Assembly: GCA_030280995.1 (NCBI GenBank) | Contig: JASXTE010000009.1 | Location: 310,001 to 374,000, forward strand | Direction of reading: 5' to 3' | DNA from: Hemileia vastatrix | Lineage: Eukaryota > Basidiomycota > Pucciniomycetes > Pucciniales > Zaghouaniaceae | Length of the DNA: 64,000 nucleotides | Part shown: positions 20,734 to 30,141 of the stretch, one piece after another | Position numbering within the stretch: the first letter of the stretch is position 1 | Layout of the letters: every line of letters starts with the position of its first letter | Position numbers and translations under genes: made by a program | Notes under the pieces: model-generated | What the model saw: the letters and a program-made list of their open reading frames with translations, nothing else | Databases searched by the model: none | What the model was told of the DNA's origin: nothing

Positions 20734-21039
20734 TTTGTAACCGTTGCACCACTGCTGCATAATCGTTGCGCCCATGGCGAAACAAACATGTGTTGTAGTG
20801 TGAATTATGTCTCTATACTTAAAACCCTAACAACACCATAAGAAAGCAAACTCTTGATAGAGGAATAGCTTCCATGTGAGATATGTGCGTGATGGGTGCC
20901 ATGTCAGTTGTCATGTTTCATTACAAGACATCATGTCCTGTTTTTAATGTGGGACATTGACATCCACATTACAAACGTGACACGATTTTGCCCTCGGTGA
21001 CGGTAGCAGCCAACTGGACTCCGGAAAGAACCGAAAAAC

Positions 21040-21127
21040 AGGAGGTACCGGTATGCCTTCATGCCCCTAGCTGGGTGAGATTGTAAGAAAAAATAAAAAT
21101 AAATAAAAATAAAAAGGAGGTACCGGT
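21040..21127 (+). mobile_element. Severely 5'-truncated SINE tail with 13-bp target duplication
   Basis: The segment 21053-21114 is the terminal TGCCTTCATGCCCCTAGCTG...GTAAG end of SINE copy 2 followed by an AAATAAAAAT-rich tail. It is flanked by perfect copies of AGGAGGTACCGGT (21040-21052 and 21115-21127). This is the signature of target-primed reverse transcription with early stop. Confidence 0.85.
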
Positions 21128-21287
21128 GCAACAGTATATCTACAACAATGACTAAGTACATATGCTTCCCAAGTACATAACAGGTTTCGTCGCGTTTTGT
21201 CAAGCAAGGAAAGCTGACACAACTTTGCCCCGCATTTTGACTGCCAACTGAATTGTTGGCTCGCGTTACAAATTTAAGAGTCTTCTG

Positions 21288-21403
21288 TGTTGTGGGTACA
21301 CCTCGCACTGGTTTCCTTAGCTCAGTGGTTAGAGCAACTAACATGTCATAAGTGGTCACAGGTTCGACTCCTGTAGGGGACACTATCCTTTTCCTCCTTA
21401 ATA
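21288..21403 (+). repeat. 5' LTR of the tRNA-bearing TRIM
   Basis: 116 bp, starts TGTTGTGGG and ends CCTTAATA. Contains the tRNA-like gene and a TTTT terminator. Confidence 0.9.
21311..21382 (+). tRNA. tRNA-like gene in TRIM 5' LTR (non-canonical anticodon loop)
   Basis: 72 nt folding as a cloverleaf: acceptor GTTTCCT/AGGGGAC with discriminator A, D stem GCTC/GAGC, a 17-nt anticodon arm, short variable loop GGTC, and T stem ACAGG/CCTGT with loop TTCGACT. The A box (TAGCTCAGTGG) and B box (GGTTCGACTCC) match the consensus, and a TTTT terminator follows at about 21389-21392. The anticodon stem has one A-A mismatch and the loop CATGTCA lacks U33, so a nominal TGT anticodon is doubtful. It is probably transcribed by Pol III; a role in translation is uncertain. 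Confidence 0.6.
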
Positions 21404-21417
21404 GGTTATGGGCCCAG
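21404..21417 (+). promoter_or_regulatory. Primer-binding site of the TRIM
   Basis: GGTTATGGGCCCAG starts at the first base after the LTR. It shares GGTTATGGGC with the PBS of the neighbouring Copia element (29358-29349, minus). Confidence 0.8.
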
Positions 21418-21472
21418 CGTTATCTGGCTAATCCCCAGGCTGCGGTAAGGTAGTTGCCTAGTCAGCTCGGTG

Positions 21473-21482
21473 CACGGGGGGG
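21473..21482 (+). promoter_or_regulatory. Polypurine tract of the TRIM
   Basis: CACGGGGGGG abuts the 3' LTR. Confidence 0.7.
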
Positions 21483-21598
21483 TGTTGTGGGTACACCTCG
21501 CACTGGTTTCCTTAGCTCAGTGGTTAGAGCAACTAACATGTCATAAGTGGTCACAGGTTCGACTCCTGTAGGGGACACTATCCTTTTCCTCCTTAATA
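21483..21598 (+). repeat. 3' LTR of the tRNA-bearing TRIM
   Basis: Identical over 116 bp to 21288-21403. Confidence 0.9.
21506..21577 (+). tRNA. tRNA-like gene in TRIM 3' LTR
   Basis: Identical to 21311-21382, with the same A and B boxes and the same following TTTT. A Pol III transcript from this copy would start inside the element and read out toward the host gene unless stopped at the T-run. Confidence 0.6.
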
Positions 21599-21796
21599 TT
21601 CTGACAGTTAAAAGACGCTATTATTATTAATGTTACAATTTTGGCTACGGTTTATGCAGATAGACTTGTGAAGCTTGACTCGCAAGTACTTTTTTTATCA
21701 TTTAGAGGATCCTCCACATCACCACTACTTCATAACCTCTTTAACTAATTCCTCATTCACTAGTCGTGAATTGTTCAGGTATTTATCAAAGGGAGA

Positions 21797-24041
21797 ATGA
21801 AAGTTTATATTTTTACAAATGATTCTTTAGTTCAAAATGTGTCGAATTTATTAAATTTTATTATCCTTACAAAGTTGTCCCACGCTCCTTTTAGCTATTC
21901 GAAACCCACCGGCGGTAAAAACATACATCCATCCTCATCTATGATTGACCTCAGTTTATCATTACGTCCTCCTAACAGCAGTTTAAGTGATTTCATGGAG
22001 AAACGCTACGCTCCAAATGAGCCATCAAGTATTGGCGAAGAAAAGTTCACAAATAATGAATTTTCAAGCTTCAATCCTGTTAGTCATTTAGAAATGTTGG
22101 TTAAAGTACTTAAATAGCTCATGTAGGCTATATCCATCACTTTAGCAGGTCTCCTCGAAAGCAGATGGTGACAAAATACGTTACAATCAAGAAGGGCCAT
22201 CACCTTCATCACTCCCAATTGAAGGTTATCATCCAGAAATTATGGAGATTCATATGGAAAAAGGTCGTTTCATGCCAGTTTATTATCCCTGGGTTTGCTG
22301 CTACTACTTTATCTGTAAGAAAGCAGTGCACTAAATTTTTTATTTAGGGTAAACAATTCTGGCGCTACGGACAAACTTCATACGAAAGTATCCAAAACCC
22401 CGAAAATGGAATCGGTCTTCGGTATCGCCATCCTAATGAAACACAAATTGCTGCATATAATCTTGAAACAGTTAAAGAGTCACAGCTTGAAAATTCGCCT
22501 CCCGTGCCGTTCCAAAATTTTCATGAAAATCAAAAAATAACAGATGAAATGCCTGGGCAAGACAAACGTGTAAAAGGCAAAAAAAGGTCCAGGAGAAAAA
22601 AATCAGAAAAGGTTAATTGGGGCGCACTATATCTTCAAGGGGTGCGTTTTGTATATGTCTATTCAGTAAGAGATGATTTCTCAAAATGATTTTTCAGGAT
22701 GACCACTTTAGGCCATGTGGAAACATCTCTCTACCTGATAAAGACATGAACCTTTCTGAGTTAATGAGACTTCCTGATCCTCATCCTACTAAAAAAAACC
22801 CTACAACTTATCAATTCAAAGCATCTGGAGAGATGGTAAATAAAAATTATTCTTCGTCTCTATCTCAAAATCCTCTCATATGTGAGAATCCCATAGAGGA
22901 CATTATTACGCAAGAAAAAACTCTAGTTGAGGAAAAAGTGACTGCCTCAATTTTTGAGGAAAATGTGAACTCGCGTCGAATACCTAATGGATGGCGACCT
23001 TATGTAGGTGTGGGTATTGCTCGCTATAAAACAAGGGTAAAGATTGCGAAAATGCTAGAAACTCTTCCAAGTATGTGGAAACAAGGAAAAGGACAATCTA
23101 AAAATAGTCACATATCTGAACAGCAAAAATGGGTGAAAGTACTTTTTCAAATGTCAGCCGGGTTTTTTACATATTCACCACAGAGTAGAAAACGTACGAA
23201 TGAGAAAGGGCCAATTGAAGTCTATCAGATTTATCATGATGGGATTGATGAACATTTTGCTCATATATTGGGAGAGGAGTCACAACTAAAGCAGGCGAAA
23301 ATTTCACATCTATTAATCTTTCAAGAAGTTCAAAAAATTACTCACGCAATTCATCCTTTAAAGCCAACTACTGCTAAAAATCCTCATGAGTCTGCTCTTT
23401 ACTGGAGGGTTTATAGCACAACCATGCAGCTGGTTGAACAAGGTGTGCATGGCTCTGTTGCAATCGGCTGTGCCAAATATGCTCAAGATTTTTTAAAAGC
23501 TTTACCTCAAAGACTGAAGAAACCTAAAAAAAAGAGAGAAATTTATGAAAGGCTTAATCTTTTGATGAGAGAATGGCTGGAAGCAGCAAATGAAGTTGAA
23601 TTACAGGAAATAATAGACGACGATAAATACCGCTTGGCGCATGACACATTTCCCGGGAGCATAGTAGATGCTGAAAGGCGGCATCGATATATTTTCTATG
23701 CCAAAATTTTATTTCGACTCAAAGTCTCAGACTCAACTATCAGATTCTTCGCTAAACATGCGAGAATTTTATATAACACCATACTCAAGATACGATACAC
23801 ACAGGAACAGTTGAATCTCCATTGTGGTGATTTGGAACAGCTAAACATGAGATTTATGAGTTTGTTTCCAAATCAACTAAAGAGGTTCATGGAATCATCA
23901 CATGCAGTTGGTGACAAAGGTCAAGTCTATGTACAACTGAAAGATTTCCCCAGTGTAAGATTTAAAGGGCTGCACAAGATCTGTCTGAAAAAGAAAACGA
24001 TGTGCCGCCCTCAAAAAAGAAGAAGGGTCTTGGCCATGTAA
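21797..24041 (+). CDS. Four-exon host gene of unknown function (about 694 aa)
   Basis: Exons 21797-22099, 22149-22292, 22348-22641 and 22698-24041 join through three phase-0 introns of 49, 55 and 56 bp (GT..AG), giving 2085 nt and one continuous frame ending in TAA 24039-24041. All exon lengths are multiples of three. Features: a lysine/arginine-rich stretch in exon 3 (KGKKRSRRKKSEK), probably a nuclear localisation or nucleic-acid-binding patch; exon 4 with alpha-helical segments (ALYWRVYSTTMQLVEQGVHG, REWLEAANEVELQEI, GSIVDAERRHRYIFYAK) and a basic tail (RPQKRRRV). I recognise no catalytic motif or transposon signature. Exon 1 is the least certain, and an upstream exon is possible. A TRIM lies about 200 bp upstream and a Copia element begins at the stop codon. 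Confidence 0.75.
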
Positions 24042-24042
24042 T
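24038..24042. other. Copia target-site duplication overlapping the host stop codon
   Basis: GTAAT at 24038-24042 is repeated at 29477-29481. The stop TAA (24039-24041) lies inside it. Confidence 0.9.
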
Positions 24043-24160
24043 TGAGATGGTGGTTTATTCTGATAATTATGTATTACTTATGTTCCCGTCACACATATAT
24101 ACAACACGTTAGGTCTAGTAGTTGAGTACTTAGTTAAGTCTATGATGTTAAACATCTACA
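24043..24160 (-). repeat. 3' LTR of the Copia element
   Basis: 118 bp, TGAGATGG...CATCTACA on the + strand. It now forms the immediate downstream sequence of the host gene. Confidence 0.93.
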
Positions 24161-25833
24161 CCCCCCTGCTCAACTACATTCCGCCATCCTAAAAAACTAC
24201 TGTAAACATTGATTAGTTGACTAGATTTTTCTACTAAATTAGGACCTAGGTTTTTTGTCAAAATATCAGCCTTTTGTTCTTTTGTTCCAATCCATTTTAT
24301 TACAGCCCTCTTCTTATGTAGTTGGGAATTAACATAGAAAAAATTCCTTTCCATGTGCCGAATTCTCTTGTTCGATGGTTGATCAGCTGCTACTTTAATA
24401 GTAGATTCATTATCACAATGTAGTGTTGTTATAATTTCATTACCTGTCATGTCCTCTAGCATATTCTTTATCCACATTGCTGTTTTTATTATTGCTGCTA
24501 AAGCCGCTAGTTCAGATTTGCAAGTAGACAAGGCCACTAATTGTTGTCGTTTAGATGTCCAATTTACAGGTACTCCCATGTAGCATATAATTCCTCCATT
24601 TGTACATCTGGCTAGATCATCGTTCCAGTTCGCATCGCCATATGCGTCTAGTTCTTTTCTTTTGTCTGGAAAAATATGGAACATACAGTCTTTAGTTGTG
24701 AGTACATATTGAATTAAATGCGTTAAAGCCTCCCAATGTTGCTCATTTGGATGATTAGCATATCTTGCTAGGTAGTTTACTGCAAAAGAAATGTCAGGCC
24801 TAGTTGCAACAGCTAAATAGTTCAATGAGCCTATCAAACTTAAAAATTCAGTATTCTTTAATTTTTCCCCAGTACCTTTCAATAGCTTACAATCTTTAGT
24901 TAATACTGTTGATTTTCTAATTGGTTCTCCGTCAAAATGGTCAGCAATCTTGTTAATCAGTAATTGTTGTGAAAGAATGAAACCACTTTGTTTACGTACT
25001 ACTTTAACCCCAACAATGTTATTTAATTCTTCTTCCCATTTTATTGTAACTAATTCCAATAGTTGTTTTTGAAAACTTTTCAATATTTCCTTGCTTGAAC
25101 CTGTTATAACCCCATCATCTACATGAATCCATAAGATTCCATCATTTGCTTGATCTTGAAGTATGTATAAAGAGCTGTCATAGTAGCTTGGAATATAATT
25201 CATTGAACATAATTTTGACTCTAAATGTTTCCACCAACACCTTGCCGCTTGCTTTGTGCCATACAAAGCTTTTTTTAATTTGAAAACTTTGCCTTCCTCT
25301 CTTCCAAAACCGCGTGGTGCTTTCACCCACAAATCTTCATCTATTGGTGAATTTAGATATGCTGCAACTACATCAAAACTGTGAACTGGCCAGTTGTAAG
25401 CTGCAGCCATTGTTAATAAAATTCGTAAGGAAGTAAAAGTAGCTGTTGGTGCAAAAGTTTCTGCATAATCTATACCCTCTTTTTGGGAAAACCACTTGGA
25501 GAAATACCTGGCTTTTCTCTTTATCAGTTTTCCATTGTTGTCTAATTTTTCAGCAAAAACCCATTTAGCATCAGTAACTCTTTTCCCATCCGGAAGTAAA
25601 CTTTCTACCCAAACATCCATGCTTGATAGATTTTTCATTTCATCTTCGCAAGCTTCTAGCCACTCCTTTTTGTTACTTGACTTCATTGCCTGTAAAAAAG
25701 TGTTTGGTAAGTTATTTGCTATAGCTTTACAGCTTATTTCTATGTTATCTACTAGTTGATCTTGTTCAATTATTTCTTCTTCAGTGCTGAAATCGTTAAA
25801 AGTCAGTTTGTTAGTAATAAAATCTAAACCCAT
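24148..25833 (-). pseudogene. Copia reverse transcriptase and RNase H segment
   Basis: About 561 codons open. The RT has WVFAEKLDNNGKLIKRKAR, SFDVVAAYLNSPIDEDLWV, KLKKALYGTKQAARCWW and the catalytic WIHVDDG. The RNase H region has AYGDANWNDD, VALSTCKSELAAL and LHCDNESTIKVAADQ. The preceding integrase frame is in phase but separated by a TAA near 25888, so the polyprotein is interrupted here. The last residues are read into the LTR. Confidence 0.9.
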
Positions 25834-25887
25834 TTTGTTTTCTTTATTAGTGTTATCTAATTTGTAATTTTTTTGTTTAGGCGCAGT

Positions 25888-26715
25888 TTATGAAAAAGTT
25901 GCCCAAGCTGAAGAAATTAGTTTGCCTGTGTCTATTTCTATAAATAACCAACCTTTTGAGTGTTCCAGATAACCGATTACTCGACATTTCTTGCTTCTAT
26001 TATCCAGCTTTTTTCTTGTTTCCTTTGGTACATGTACATATGCTATTGAACCAAAAATACGCAAGTGATTGAGTCTCGGCTTTGATTTCAAGAGTTTTTC
26101 ATAAGGAGTCATGTCTCTGCTGCATGTATTTGGTAAGCAATTGTGTGTATACACCACCCATTTGAAAGCTGGTCCCCAAAAAGATTTGTGTAAGCCGCTG
26201 TCTAATAGAATTGTTCTGCAAATATAAAAAATAGTCTGGTTAAAACGTTCAATGTCCCCATTCTGCTTGTGATAAAAAGGTAAGGAATATTCATGTTCTA
26301 TACCATGGAGATATAACCATTCTTGTAGACGTTTATTTACAAACTCACCACCATTATTGCTCTTTAGGGTTTTGACAGTCAGATTTGTTCTTTTTTGTAA
26401 CCATGTAATGTAATTCTTAATTATATCATTAGCCTCATCTTTTGTTTCAATTATTTCTACGTTACCATAGCTAGAATCAATATCTAACATAGTTAAGAGA
26501 TACTTACCTTTATTTGTTGCTGTTACTTCAAAAGGACCCATTAGGTCAACCGCCAAAGTTTCACCAATAGGATGGAATCTATTTGAGGGATTTATGGGAT
26601 CAGAACGTTTTGATTTAGCTAATTTACAGTCTTCACAATCTACCATGCCTGTTGGTAAATCTTCTGGGATACCTTCACCAAACTTCCCTTTGAAAAGTTT
26701 TCTGATATTCCTCAA
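25888..26715 (-). pseudogene. Copia integrase segment
   Basis: About 275 codons. The core has AVDLMGPFEVTATNKGKY, KSNNGGEFVNKRL (usually D in this place: K-S-D-N-G; here N) and HKQNGDIERFNQTI with the catalytic Glu region. The zinc-binding HHCC begins in the preceding frame with WHRIFGH and ends with CEDCKLAK. A TGA separates this segment from 27042-26719. A missing Asp in the second catalytic motif would inactivate the enzyme. Confidence 0.85.
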
Positions 26716-26718
26716 ACT

Positions 26719-27042
26719 TCAATGTCCAAATATCCTATGCCAATATCTCAAACACTCTTCTTCTTCTATGTCAAGTTTCACTTTTTCAGCTTTATAAGGT
26801 GGATAATATTTTAATTTCATTTTGGAAGAACAGCTATCTAAAAGTTGAATTTTTTCAGTTACTATTTCAAGTACATGTCTTGGGAATGGTTGTGGTAGTG
26901 TCCAGCTCCTGTTGTTCAATTTTTCAGTAAACATTAGAAAATATATCCATGTCTCTTGAAGAAAAAGATATCCTACACCCAGCCAATATAAGTGAAGCTT
27001 GTGAAATAAGGGTGCCACTCGCTTTTTCACAGTAATAAACAT
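26719..27042 (-). pseudogene. Copia pre-integrase segment
   Basis: This frame ends in CLRYWHRIFGH, the start of the integrase zinc finger. It is out of frame with the gag-protease segment, so a frameshift lies between about 26924 and 27042. Confidence 0.7.
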
Positions 27043-28405
27043 TTTTTAGTTCAACAATATTCCCATTTTGCACGGGGAAGATCAAAGAACCTTTTCCTGT
27101 GATGAAATTTTTGTTCCCATTAGTTGCCACTTTGAGGGGTATATGTAATTTTAGAGGAACATACCAGGAAAAGTTAGACATATTGCCTGTGACGTGATGA
27201 GTAGCGCCGCTATCTAGGATTGGGAGAGGTCCATCATCTGAAATTGAAAGCTTTTCAATATGAATCTCGGATGGTTCCTTGGAATCATCAATTTCCAATA
27301 GTCGTGTTTTTATATTTTTGTTATCTTTGTTGTAATTAGGTCTATAGTAGTCTGCTTTAGGATCATTGGTTTGTTGTTGTTTCTGAGGTGGTGGTTGTTG
27401 TTTCCATGGAAATGGAGGTGGGTAGGGAAAATTTGGAAATATGGGATAAGGATTGTTTGGTGTGAGTGCGGGGTAAAAAGGCATTGGATAATGTGCTGTA
27501 TACAAAGGTGTATGTTGAGAATGAGATGAAGACGATTGTTTTTGTGAAGATCGACAGTCGGCTGCAAAATGTCCAGGTCGGTTACATCTATAGCAAGCTG
27601 ATTGTTGTGTTTTTTTTATTGCATCAACTTCAATTAAATCCAGTTCTTCACTTTTTTGTAATGTAGATTTGTTGATAGTTATAACTTTTTCTTTTTCCGT
27701 TTTGATCTTCAATGATTCTTGTCTTTGTGAGTCAATAATTATTCTTGAAATTTCTTTTGACAACAGTATATCATTGACTCGATACAGCGTACTAATTTGA
27801 TTCATAATGTCATCTTCTAATCTGGGATCGCCCTTTGCTTGATTTTGAAGCATTAAACCTATTATGTTGTCTGCTGTCAATTCCAGTCCTGAAGCCCGCA
27901 TAGTCCTAAATTTTTTGTATATAGCTTGTGTAAATTCCACACCCGAGGGGAAATCCGCCAATTGTAGAGATAAGGTGTCTTTCCATAAATTCATGTGATG
28001 AATTCGAGTGCTTTGATTAAAATGAGTAACCAAAAAAGCCAATAAATCAAAAGCTGTCAGGTAATTTCCATTAGAAATTAGTTCTTGAACGGAATCGTCG
28101 ACACATTCAGTCAATATTTTGCAAACTAGATAATCTTTGTGTAAATTTATTCTCCATTTTCTGATGTCAGCATAGTATTTGTCACTAATTACTTTTCTGA
28201 GTAATTTTCATATCTTCATTATCCACAATTGAAAAATGTCCCCAGTCGAATTTAATTTTGGAGTAGCATCGATCCATGATTTAGCCTTTGTTAGTTTAGC
28301 AAATGCATAATCCTCGTCCCATCAAGTTTCTGTGTACGTCGATATCCTATGTGGTTCACAAGTCTTGTTATCGTCAGCCGTAGGGTCATCTGGTGGAGTT
28401 GGCAT
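26924..28405 (-). pseudogene. Copia Gag and aspartic protease segment
   Basis: From the likely start (ATG 28405-28403, MPTPPDDPTADD) there are stops after about 27 and 60 codons. The frame then stays open from about 28200 to 26924. It holds a UBN2-like gag region, the zinc knuckle CYRCNRPGHFAADC (CX2CX4HX4C), a proline-rich linker and the protease motif ILDSGATHHVTG. The early stops show that this copy does not make a full Gag. Confidence 0.85.
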
Positions 28406-28614
28406 GGCTTCTTTCAATCTTCTATTATGTCTGGATGACAATGATAGACGAGACATAAGAAGATATAGAGATGAGATGAATAATAATAATAGAAAAAAAT
28501 ATGAAAAGAAAAAATATAGAATAAGATAAAAGGAAAGAAAGAAAAAAAATTAAAAAATTAAAAAATTAAAACGGAAGACAAAAAAGGAATAGAAAAAAAA
28601 ATTATTTATTTTTA

Positions 28615-28651
<37 letters not shown>

Positions 28652-29344
28652 TTTACACAATCAATATTTTCGGAAATTGTGTGCATCCACAGCAATTTGG
28701 TTTATCACTCTTGATTTCAGGCTACTAAAATCAACCTAATCTATTGATTATGTTGGGCAAAGCCTCTTTTTTGTATTTTATTTATTTATTGTTATATATT
28801 ATTTGTATGTATTTTATATATTTATTGTTATGTTTATCTTTTATGTATTATATTTAATTTAATTTATTTTTATTATTTTATTATTTTATTTTTGTATTTT
28901 ATTTATTTTATTTGTTTATTGTTTATGTTTTATCCTTTATCTATTTTATTTGTTACTTATTATATTATATATATATATATTTATTTATAAATGTTTATGG
29001 AAGAAAACGATAGAAGAAAAAAGAATTAAAAAAAAGAAAAAAGGAAACAAAACGATAAAGTGATAGCAGAAAAAAAGGAAGAAACAAAAGAAAATAAAAC
29101 GAGACAACAAATAAAAAAAAGGTTAATGAAAAGAGAAAAAAAAACATGAAAGAAGAGAACAAGAGCGGAGAGCAAGAGCAAGAGCGAGAACGAGAGCGAG
29201 AGTGAGAGCTGAGAGCAAGAGCGAGATGCCAGAAGAGAGAGAGAAAAAAAAAGAACAGAAAAAAATTGAAAGAAAATAATGAAAAATCCCCTAAGGTAAG
29301 GACACCCGACTTTGAAAGAAAAACGATTTTTTAATGTAAGCGGG
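28406..29344 (-). other. Copia 5' leader, purine-rich low-complexity DNA
   Basis: About 940 bp without an ORF between the PBS and gag. Includes a (TTA)n run (28616-28650), AT-rich stretches and a GAGAGC-type repeat at 29163-29235. Confidence 0.7.
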
Positions 29345-29348
29345 AAAT

Positions 29349-29358
29349 GCCCATAACC
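29349..29358 (-). promoter_or_regulatory. Copia primer-binding site
   Basis: The minus-strand GGTTATGGGC follows the 5' LTR directly. It matches the half-tRNA initiator-Met primer site of Drosophila copia in its first ten bases. Confidence 0.8.
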
Positions 29359-29476
29359 TTAGATGGTGGTTTATTCTGATAATTATGTATTACTTATGTT
29401 CCCGTCACACATATATACAACACGTTAGGTCTAGTAGTTGAGTACTTAGTTAAGTCTATGATGTTAAACATCTACA
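29359..29476 (-). repeat. 5' LTR of the Copia element
   Basis: 118 bp, 117 matching 24043-24160, followed by GTAAT (29477-29481). Confidence 0.93.
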
Positions 29477-29481
29477 GTAAT

Positions 29482-29744
29482 TCTTTTAACTAAGCAATAT
29501 AACTAATTAAAAGACTCTAAGTTTAAAATACAATATATTATTATATTTATCTTATTTGATTTCAATTCTGTAACTTAGAATAATTTGATTTATATATATT
29601 AATGTTGGGTCTGGAAAAAACTAATAGTTGATCCCTAAAAGCAGTTCTAAGTACTCTAATAGCCCTAATATTATCATTCCAAACCAAGTTACACTAGTAG
29701 ATTAAGTTAGGGATAAATAGGGAGAAAATAAATCTGCCTATACA
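29482..29744. other. Former downstream flank of the host gene
   Basis: AT-rich sequence with no ORF. Before the Copia insertion it followed the host stop codon directly. Confidence 0.6.
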
Positions 29745-30141
29745 GCTATTCAGGGGATTTTTTTTAAATTTCTTACAATGTCACCCAGCTAGGGGCATGA
29801 AGGCATTGTAAACTAATAGGCTAGGTACATGTGAGGAGTAATGAAAATAGTGGGTAAGCTGTCTGAACAATTAAAAGGATAACAGCGGGAGCTAGGTGCC
29901 TTTGAGGACACAGATGGGGTTGCCATAGGGGGAAGGGTAGAGGTTACTTCTCGAGGGGTTGTGGTTTTGATGGGCAGGGTTTTCAAGAATGTAAGGGGAG
30001 TGGAATTTGGAAGCTGACCCAAAATGAATGACCAGGCACAATCGTCAGGCAGATAATGGGGGTATGGCAAAGTGGGGTGGGTTCTTCAGCCTTCACGCAC
30101 ATGTCCATCCACCATAGGTTGCTGAGGGAGAAGAGAGATAT

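Larger units (their letters stand above)
21288..21598 (+). mobile_element. Miniature LTR retroelement (TRIM) with a tRNA-like gene in each LTR
   Basis: Two identical 116-bp terminal repeats (21288-21403 and 21483-21598) enclose only 79 bp. The insertion is flanked by the 5-bp target duplication TTCTG (21283-21287 and 21599-21603). Directly after the left repeat is GGTTATGGGCCCAG, the primer-binding site type complementary to the anticodon region of initiator tRNA-Met (known from Drosophila copia). Directly before the right repeat is a G-tract (CACGGGGGGG) acting as polypurine tract. There is no coding capacity, so it must use proteins from another element. Identical LTRs indicate a very recent insertion, about 200 bp upstream of the host gene. 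Confidence 0.9.
24043..29476 (-). mobile_element. Ty1/Copia LTR retrotransposon with decayed ORFs
   Basis: LTRs 24043-24160 and 29359-29476 (118 bp) differ at one visible base (TG versus TT at the edge) and are flanked by GTAAT on both sides. The minus-strand polypurine tract AGCAGGGGGG (24170-24161) abuts the 3' LTR. The PBS GGTTATGGG starts at 29358. The order gag, protease, integrase, RT, RNase H is that of Copia. Frameshifts and stops break the polyprotein, so a copy this young was probably moved in trans. Confidence 0.93.

Noticed and set aside
21311..21382. A normal tRNA-Thr(TGT) or tRNA-Met gene
   Set aside because: The anticodon loop lacks U33 and the stem has a mismatch. The copy lies in a mobile LTR, so I call it tRNA-like only.
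20931..21383. 150-codon minus-strand ORF across the tRNA-like unit
   Set aside because: It is the antisense of the TRIM LTR and the SINE tail; both have better explanations.
27310..27567. 85-aa His/Asn/Pro-rich ORF
   Set aside because: Shadow frame of the Copia gag linker.
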